Below are positions 56,931 through 64,000 of a stretch of 64,000 nt of DNA, piece after piece. Source of the stretch: Bryopsis sp. KO-2023 (lineage: Eukaryota; Chlorophyta; Ulvophyceae; Bryopsidales; Bryopsidaceae); the NCBI GenBank assembly GCA_030272585.1, contig BSYQ01000004.1, forward strand, positions 496,001 to 560,000. Direction: 5' to 3'. The position numbers were made by a program, and so were the translations under genes. Below the pieces are notes generated by a model. It did no database searches and had not been told where the DNA came from. It saw only the letters and a list, made by a program, of their open reading frames with translations. Within the stretch, counting starts at the first letter, position 1, and each line of letters starts with the position of its first letter.

Positions 56931-59027
56931 ATACGATGATGTCGGGGAGAAAGCCGTTAAAAGTCGCCAGGGACGGTTCCTATGTGCGACATGGGGAGGG
57001 TTGGGTTTTTTTTGTTTTTTTTTCATACGTGTTGGGCGTGTTTAGGAAAAAAAAAAAAAAAAAAAAAAAAAAAAACAAACGGAGACTCTAGCGAGCGAGG
57101 GAAATTTTATTGGGGGACACATTGAAATGAAAAAAAAACACCTGATCTTCACAAAGGTAGTGTCGATTGCACAATATGACATAAGATACTACACATCTGC
57201 AGGGGGGGCACGATGCTCCACTGGGCCGGTTTCCTTATGCTTGCTCCTTGAGAACAATGGGCGCTTGAAGTCATCGTTGTGGAGGCACCTTGATTGCCCC
57301 CGAGTGGGTATTGACTGCAGCGCATTGTTTAGACTCTCTGGGGCCGACATTTCTTGTGTATGTGGGGGCGCATGGAGTCGATGATGAGTCATCTGCAGAG
57401 GTACTGCAATATTTGCACGTGATCACAAAGAAATGTGGGGAAACAAGTACCGGGGCTTGAATCATCATGCCCCCACCCCACCTACTTGAATCCAGGCATT
57501 TGTTGTTGTTGAATTTTGACCCTTTCACATGGAACTCCTGCATGATGCAATGTTTTCCTCGTTACAGTACCACTGATATTCATAGTTTAAAACCAGGGCA
57601 CACAAAGGGCGTTTTGTTTTTATGCAAATTTGGTACTTTACAAGGAAAGCAGCAGAAGGCTCAGGTGCCCTTAGGAAACAATTTTTTTTTTTTTTTGGAT
57701 TGCATTTGCAGGTCATATTGGCAGAGGAGGTTATAATTCATTCCAAATACAAAACCACTGAAGGTGGATTTGATATCGCCCTTGTGCGTCTCAAAGTGCC
57801 CTCCACCAAGCAACCAGCATTGTTAGCTAAAAGTGAACAAACGCTTGAAGAGAGTCAGTTCCTAGCCACCGCAGGATGGGGCAAGATGACTAACAAGGAC
57901 GATTCAATCCCTAAAGTTCTTCAATTTGCTGACCAAGTGGAGTATGTTTCTAACAAAAATTGCAGGCGAACGTGGCCTGACCTCAGAGGCGACATGCTCT
58001 GTTCTTCTTCCCAATCCCAAGGAGTATGCGAGGGTAACCAAGCAGAGTTGGGTTATGTTCAATGCATCGGCTGTTCTGTAGAAATGCTTATTGAAAGGCT
58101 TTTTCTTGGACGGGTTTTGTGAACTGTTGTGAATTGATCCAGGCGATTCTGGAGGTCCTTTGTTAATTGCTGACAGCAAGGGCAGGGGCAACATCATCGG
58201 CGGGAATCCAGAATTTGATGTGTTGATTGGCATCGTATCTTTCGGACCGCCCAATTGTGATTCGGAGCAACATGATGTGTTCACCAGAGTCAGCAGTTTC
58301 CGGAAATGGATCGATAAGAAAATGGAGAGTTCTTTAACCACTTGTCCGGTGAGCATGACTGTCTCAGCTTTTTTGTTTTTCTATGATGTTTTAGACACGA
58401 AAGCAAAGCTGCAACTATGCGAATTTGCTATATGTTTTGCAAAGTTGATGATGCATCAACTCAAGCATATGCTTGCCATTTTTTTCTCTCTGTGTGTGGG
58501 GGGTGGGGTGGAACGTGAGTGAAGGTTTTTCGAAATGGTCTTTCCCATTTATCTCCAAGCTACAATTAGTGATCAATCATAAATTCCATTGCATTCACGT
58601 CTTGTGTTTCTTTGCCTCGTTGTTTTGTTCTTTTTCCAAACAGGCAATGTACCGCAACAAACTGGACCGTGATCTCTTCAACACCGCGGGTTCTGGGGAT
58701 TCCGAAAAAGTCAAGGTACCTATTTCAGCCACTGCTTTTGCGTCGAATTCAAACAAAAACAACTTGCTCTGGCAACCCAAAGTGGGTGTGTGCTTGTTGA
58801 TTCCTAGGAGCTCATTTCAAAGGGGGCCGATTTGTCATCCACATTTCACAATTTTTTAACTCCATTGCATGAAGCTGCACAGGAGGGTCATGTGGAAATC
58901 GTTGAAACATTAATTCAAGAAGGTGCGGTTGCATTGTTTGTATTGAATCAGCTGCTCCAGGGTATGTATTGTTAAAGCACCGCTTTGCTAAACCGGCTAT
59001 GAATACTAATTTTGATTTTCATTTTGA

Positions 59028-59028
<1 letters not shown>

Positions 59029-59078
<50 letters not shown>

Positions 59079-59104
59079 TTTTTTTTTTTTTTTTCGGGGG
59101 GGGG
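59029..59104. repeat. (TTTC)n microsatellite, copy B
   Basis: Counterpart of 24164-24234 in the duplicated intron, with more TTTC units and a shorter G run. Confidence 0.95.
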
Positions 59105-61473
59105 GAGGGGGTTGTTATGCATCCAAGTGTTGCAAATTGCCCCTGTATCTTTTTTTTTCCCCAAAAGTGTTGTTGAAGTGTTCACCAATTATCGTCTCAG
59201 GGGCAACTGTGGATTCAAGAGATAACAAAGGGCACACACCTTTGGTGAAAGCAGCACTTTATGGCAATGTGGATGTGGTTGAGATCCTTCTGGAATCAGG
59301 TGTCCTTGAGAAAACATTCTGTGGAGATTTTTCTGTTTCGCAAGTGCAATTGGCATGCAAAGTTCATTTGAAGGGATGTGAAAACTAATTGTCAAATGCC
59401 AAATCAGTCGAATTGAAAGTTCTCCCACCTGAAGTCTTTTTGACAGAGGGTGTGGAGAGTGTGCTGCCAGTTTCTGCGATGAAGCCCTGATGGCCAGTAG
59501 AGTAAAAGTCAAAACCAACAGAGTTCTGCTTGGAAAGTATAACCTAGCATTCATTTGGTGTGAGTGACAGCATTGCATGCGTTGCAACACTGCTTATATT
59601 CTGTGTAATATCACCTCGTAGTAGCAAGTTTTGTTCTTCTTGAACGCAAATTTAAGCACTTTCTTCGACGATTGCTCTGCAGGGGCCGATATTGAGGCAC
59701 AGACCGTCGAGACGAGCTCAACTCCATTGATTTTCGCTGCACAAGAGAGTTACTTGGATGTTGCCAAGGTGTTGGTCGAAGCAGGTAAATTGTGATGGAA
59801 AATGTCCTCGTGGCTGCACCTATTGTAACAACTCGACATGTATCAGCACTGCAAAGTGTTTACAAACTGCAGATGATAATATTCATCGTTTCAGGCACAA
59901 CTGTCGATGCGAAACATAAATTAGGGTATGGCTCTTTGGTAGACGGAGGAGCGTTGAGGGTTGTTCGGTTTTTTTATGACTTCATTCGACGATCGCTGAT
60001 GCAGGGGCCGATGTTGATGCACAAAATGGTAAAGGCTCAACTGTATTGTTCTGGGCTGCACAAAATGGCCATTTGGAAATCGCCAAGGTGTTGGTCAAAG
60101 CAGGTAAACTGCCATGGAGCAACTCCATTGAGTTCAACTTCTCACTTTTTGCAGGCATTCATTGCATGGATTTGCTTTCTCCTTGCAGCTTTGGTCGTTG
60201 TGGAGTAGATAGCAGCATTGCGTAAAACACCAAAACACAAGGGGGGGGGGGGGGGTCCAGTATATATCTCTTTCCTTTTTTTTCTTTTTATTTTATTTTC
60301 TTCAGCACATACCCATGGACAGTGTAAAACACTGTGAATTCCCATGTGAATAGCAGCTCCTTTTTTTGGCTCCCTTAAATTTTCCCCTGTGATCCTATCT
60401 GTTCCCCCCCCCCAAAAAAAAAAGAACAAAGGTGCACGTTTTTGCATGCCCTAAATATATATATTGCCCATCTGCAGCAACTTCAGTTTCCTTTGTTGCT
60501 CTTTTTGTTGTTGTTTTTTTCCAAACTTTTTTTCACCTGGAACGAACTTTTGCCACCTTTCCAATTGGCGAAAATTAATTCCGGCCAACAATTACTTAGT
60601 ACATGAATTCAATGATGCTAATTGGAAAAAGTTCCCCAATTGAATGTTCGAAAGAAAAAAAAGCAGAGGATATGTGACTGAGACCCTACCTTATTAAATC
60701 GATGCCTGGAGCTGTGGTGCGGACATCTTAGGGCTGCCATTTGATATTTCAGGGGCAACTGTCGATTTAGAAAGAGAGACTGGGGTTGCAGCGCAAAACA
60801 ACAGAATGGAGGTGGCAGAGTTTCTCATGGAGTCAGGTGCCCCTTTGTGGAAAAACGCCTCACTTGTTGAAAGTCAATGCGTATCATCCAGACTGGAGTA
60901 TTTTTTCCTTAAGGACGCTTCAATGGAACTAAGATAGAGGCTTTGTGCTTCGATCTACAGGAGCCAACGTGAATGCTCGAAGGCAGAAAGGCAACACACC
61001 CTTGCACTATGCTGCCTATGCTGGAAACCCAGAGCTGGTCCAATTGCTTTTGGACAATGGAGCTGAAATAGATGCCCAGGCTGAGGATGGGCAAACCCCA
61101 TTGTCTTGGGCAGCAATATTCGGGAGTGGGGAAGCCATTGAGGTTTTGAAAAAGGCTGGTGCTGATTTAAGTATCAAGGACAAGGCTGGGGAGACAGCCG
61201 AAGATGAAATCTGTGTGTGCTTGGAGGTTGCTCCTGCTGGCCTGTTGGGTTGTAGGGAAGGGACATGCGGAGAAGGAGAAGAAACACGCCTCAGAGAAAT
61301 TTTGAAAGGTTGATGTTTTACTAGTGTTGGACTTCTTTTCATTTTGGGGTTGCGTTTTATTTTTTATTGAATGAGGGTCCAAAGAGTTGAGCTTTTCCCA
61401 GGGAGGTTATTTGAACTGAAAAGTAAAAAAATATAAAAAAGTTCCCTCAAACAATCACACTCAAGCAGTCCTT

Positions 61474-61621
61474 TCTTTTTCATTCTGTGTGTATATTCCC
61501 CCAGTAGTCACCGAAACATTTCACAAAGCTACCCGACTTTAATTCACGCTGTAGTCACCAAAACATTTCATAAAGCCACCCGACTTGGAACACATCTCAT
61601 CCCCAGAGTTCTCCGCGTTGT
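61474..61621. other. Spacer after duplication B
   Basis: Contains an imperfect direct repeat (GTAGTCACCGAAACATTTCACAAAGC at 61504 and GTAGTCACCAAAACATTTCATAAAGC at about 61551). No gene. Confidence 0.6.
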
Positions 61622-63802
61622 TCACTCCCTAGATCCCCTTTGAAGGCGGCAAGAAAGCATTTCCATGTCCCTCGCAACCTGTTGGATGGTGCTGCTGCTG
61701 GATATTGTGCTTCTCGATTGCCGGCGCTCCTCGTGCATTCTTCCTTTGCCTTGTGGGTTCTCCTTCGATCCTCTGCGATTCGATTCAGGTCGAGTTGGCC
61801 TTCCACGGCGGGATAGACCCCCCGAAGAGACGCTGTTCGCCTTTCTGAGTTTGCTCATCAGAGTTTCCTGGTGGATCCTCCATCGCTCCTCGGCCTCGTC
61901 GACCGATCGGTCGATTACAGCCGGCGAAAAGATGCTCGGCAAGCTATTGAGATCGCTTGCGAAGGATTCCTCGTAGAAGTCACGGTGATTGGCAGGTGGG
62001 AAGTGGTGATATCTGGGCTGATATTGTGGAGGATGCACTTGGGAATACCCTCTGGGTGCGTGTTCATGCACGGTTCGTTGCTCGGAGGTGTGGTGCCTCA
62101 TGGCCCCAACAGAAAACCCATTGTTGCACCCATGCTGCTCTCCATCAACGAATTGGACCTTTTCCTGAAAGTATCTCGGCCTGGAATCTCTTGGCGACAT
62201 GTTCCACTTTGATCGACCACTGTATCTCTTCTGGTGATGTGTGTTACTTTCCTCTCTTTCCCTGCTGTGATAATTGCAATTCCGTTGCTCCCTTTCCCTG
62301 ATGTGGTGTGCTTCCCTTGGATATCCTCCATAGTGATCTACGTCGTTGTAATATCCGTCTCGTTGGTAACTTGCTTGAACTCTAGGAGCTTGGGTCCCCC
62401 TGGACCTATTGCTCTGGTGTTGGTTATACTCCGCATCTCTCCGTAGACAATAATCGTGGCTCATATCTGATCGTCTTGGTGTCTCCGCTCATATTGACTC
62501 CTCCTCCTCGCAAGCCTCTTGCTCGTGCATATACAGATCGCCATTGCTTTTGTCTTGATCTGTGGTGGGCTCAGATTCAGATATTTTCTGACATGCCTCC
62601 TGAACTGTCTCGCCCATTGTTTTGCACAATGAGCGGAGTGCATCCCACGATGCATCTCCATTTTGATTTCCCTCCCCACCTCCGCCTGGCTCCTGAACAG
62701 GTGGGTGATCTGGTTCAAATTCACGGTAAGACTCCGTCGAAATGCGAGATCGCATTTGCTCTGCTTTTAAAGAGTCCTGGAAGTGTTGAATCGACGCCTG
62801 CATCGCTCGCTTGCCGCCTTGTGCTACTTCAGTGTCCCTTTGCTCAGCCATGTTTTCGATTCCGGACTGGTATGGAGCGGGTTTTTTCTCGTTGAAGTGT
62901 AGATGCACATGGAACTGGTCAGGCGTCCTTGCGGTTCCTTTGGTGATTTTCTCCAGACCGAATCTTTCGAGAAGTTCTTTTGGGACCAGCTCAGATAGCC
63001 ACCCCGTCCCTGACTGTTGATTTTTGGTGTCAAGCTTTTCTTCTTTCGGGCTTTTCAGAGGGATGCCCGCGCTGGAAGTTTTTCTTGGCGTGTCAAGTCT
63101 GACGTTTTCCTGTTTGTCTGCGATGTTTGTCTTTCTCGGTATCAAAGACCCCCTTTCGGTCTGAATCTCAATCGTGCGTGTGTTTGTTGTTCGAGGTATG
63201 CCAGCACTTGTCTGAGAAAGCCTCAAAGAAGTCTGGACCTTTGTCTTCTTTCTGTTTTTTTGGTTCCTTGAATCCCTTAACTCGGACGAGGTTGTAACGC
63301 TCGTCTGGATCGTGTTTTTGCTGTTCTTTTTAACATTCTCCTCTCGTAGGGAGGCCTTGTAGCCATCAGCACAGACCTCAGCCTGCTGGTCCGAATCGGT
63401 AAGAGAAACTCTCTCTGACGATTTTGTCCCGCTGTGCGATTTTTTGCCGGCAGTATCCATCGATGTGGAATCGAAGGACCCGCCCTCATCTTTCACAAGC
63501 TCCTCATTGATACTCAATCCCAGCATTTTTTTATTGGACTGAATCGATCCAAGAGAGTTTTCCTGTGGTTCATCATGATCTCCTCCCCCCTCCTTCTGGG
63601 TGTTCGATGCAAAGAATGCTGATGGCACCGACACAGTTGACGACCTCCTGTTGTGGTTGCCAGCACTTCCTTGGCAATTCTCACCAGCAAACTGTTCTCG
63701 GAGGTCCATCTCCACACTCGTCTGGGATTCATGGAGCTCTCCTCCACTGCTGATCCCCGAGTGCCCATCCACGTCTGTCGTTGAGCTATCCTCCCCATCC
63801 AT
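61622..63802 (-). CDS. Low-complexity protein, ORF split by one in-frame TGA
   Basis: ATG at 63802 opens 437 codons to TGA at 62489-62491. The same frame then stays open for a further 288 codons (first ATG 62464) to 61622. The first part is Ser/Thr/Glu-rich and disordered, with one possible folded segment (SELVPKELLERFGLEKITKG...DQFHVHLHF). The second is rich in Arg, His, Tyr and Ser (REREQRN, SREREESN) with a helical end. No domain family recognised. The two parts are in frame with eight sense codons between, so they look like one gene interrupted by a stop: nonsense mutation, readthrough or a missed small intron. Confidence 0.6.
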
Positions 63803-63840
63803 CCTCAAATAGTATTGCTACCAATCAAAACAGGAATCGT

Positions 63841-64000
63841 TTATTCAGAGACGTCAAAGACGACAATCAATTTGGCGCCCGGCCACACTTTCTTTCCGTT
63901 CACTGTTATTGAGCTCCAACCCTGCTTGTTCACTGTTGTTTGAAATGCAGAGAAATCCACACCGACTCCATGATGGGGAGGTTTAAGAGCCGACGTACCA
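63841..64000 (-). CDS. C-terminus of an unidentified protein (truncated by window)
   Basis: Minus-strand frame open from the window edge to TAA at 63841-63843, about 52 residues: LKPPHHGVGVDFSAFQTTVN, then KQGWSSITVNGKKVWPGAKLIVVFD. Protein-like composition, no ATG inside. The stop is only about 40 bases before the next minus-strand ATG (63802), so the two could be exons of one gene. Family not recognised. Confidence 0.5.
   Translation of the reverse strand, partial: GTSALKPPHHGVGVDFSAFQTTVNKQGWSSITVNGKKVWPGAKLIVVFDVSE

Larger units (their letters stand above)
55640..61313 (+). pseudogene. Serine protease-ankyrin fusion, copy B, one nonsense codon
   Basis: Same exon plan as copy A. The first protease exon (57209-57407) has TGA at 57266-57268 where copy A has CGA, 19 codons into the exon and before the catalytic His. 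Everything else I checked is open: TAAHC, FDIALVRL, AGWG, CEGDSGGP, all ankyrin exons, and the final exon to the TGA at 61311-61313. One ankyrin exon lost 15 bases in frame (the TPLFR core), and the first ankyrin exon lost 9. Splice sites are conserved. The leader ORF at 55640-55870 is conserved, with an extra internal ATG at 55742 (MNLLPVVMFLIWALW). It is either a young pseudogene, a readthrough case or a sequencing error. Confidence 0.7.
55437..61473 (+). repeat. Segmental duplication, copy B
   Basis: Same-orientation partner of 21430-26855. It differs by a 26-base insertion with internal repeat near 55507, the 751-bp transposon, a long A run near 57052, a 15-bp in-frame exon deletion near 60790 and many substitutions. 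It ends in the same 'tcaagcagtccttt'. Confidence 0.93.

Noticed and set aside
57266-57268. Alternative genetic code with TGA as sense
   Set aside because: TGA is the natural terminator of protease copy A, the SANT gene and the Myb gene, so two odd TGA codons do not justify a code change.

Overview
This window is nuclear DNA of a eukaryote. Almost every recognisable protein is split by GT-AG introns with T-rich tracts before the acceptor, there are no operons or Shine-Dalgarno spacing, and the non-coding DNA is full of homopolymer runs and microsatellites. The gene content (a PRD1/MEI1-type meiotic protein, a cationic amino acid transporter, a chalcone-isomerase-fold protein with an Arg-rich leader, an expansin, a GH2 beta-mannosidase, a 16-fold PLAT protein) suits an intron-rich protist, quite possibly an alga. 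I cannot name the lineage from sequence alone.

Layout. 0-8.3 kb (minus): one gene of about 21 exons coding an alpha-helical solenoid whose N-terminus resembles plant PRD1/animal MEI1. 8.7-10.2 kb (plus): a 4-exon FAXC/metaxin-like GST-fold protein, divergently arranged with the first gene. 12.5-15 kb (minus): a chalcone-isomerase-like protein. 15.7-19.1 kb (minus): a 6-exon cationic amino acid transporter. 21.4-26.9 kb (plus): a secreted-type serine protease fused to ankyrin repeats. 27.0-36.6 kb (minus): a PH domain, a short coiled coil and 16 PLAT domains.

37.7-53.9 kb is a graveyard of broken and rearranged genes around a few intact ones. It holds two complementary halves of an expansin gene in inverted orientation, prohibitin remnants, a truncated ankyrin exon, an intact SANT-domain chromatin-type gene carrying a hAT-like MITE in an intron, a beta-mannosidase in three pieces on both strands, an N-terminally truncated and frameshifted HI0933-type flavoprotein, and a 5'-truncated TRF-like Myb gene.

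53.9-55.2 kb (minus) is a small ankyrin protein. 55.4-61.5 kb (plus) is a second, diverged copy of the protease-ankyrin locus. It carries one nonsense codon and a 751-bp inverted-repeat transposon whose empty site is preserved in the first copy. 61.6-63.8 kb (minus) is a long low-complexity ORF interrupted by a single in-frame TGA. The last 160 bases hold the C-terminus of another minus-strand gene.

The most notable items are the protease-ankyrin fusion with its phase-1 one-repeat-per-exon array, the two non-autonomous DNA transposons with perfect 8-bp target duplications (one built round a tRNA-Cys-like core and CCGTAAC repeats), and the PH-16xPLAT architecture. All exon boundaries are my manual calls from splice motifs, reading phase and family similarity; no search was run.
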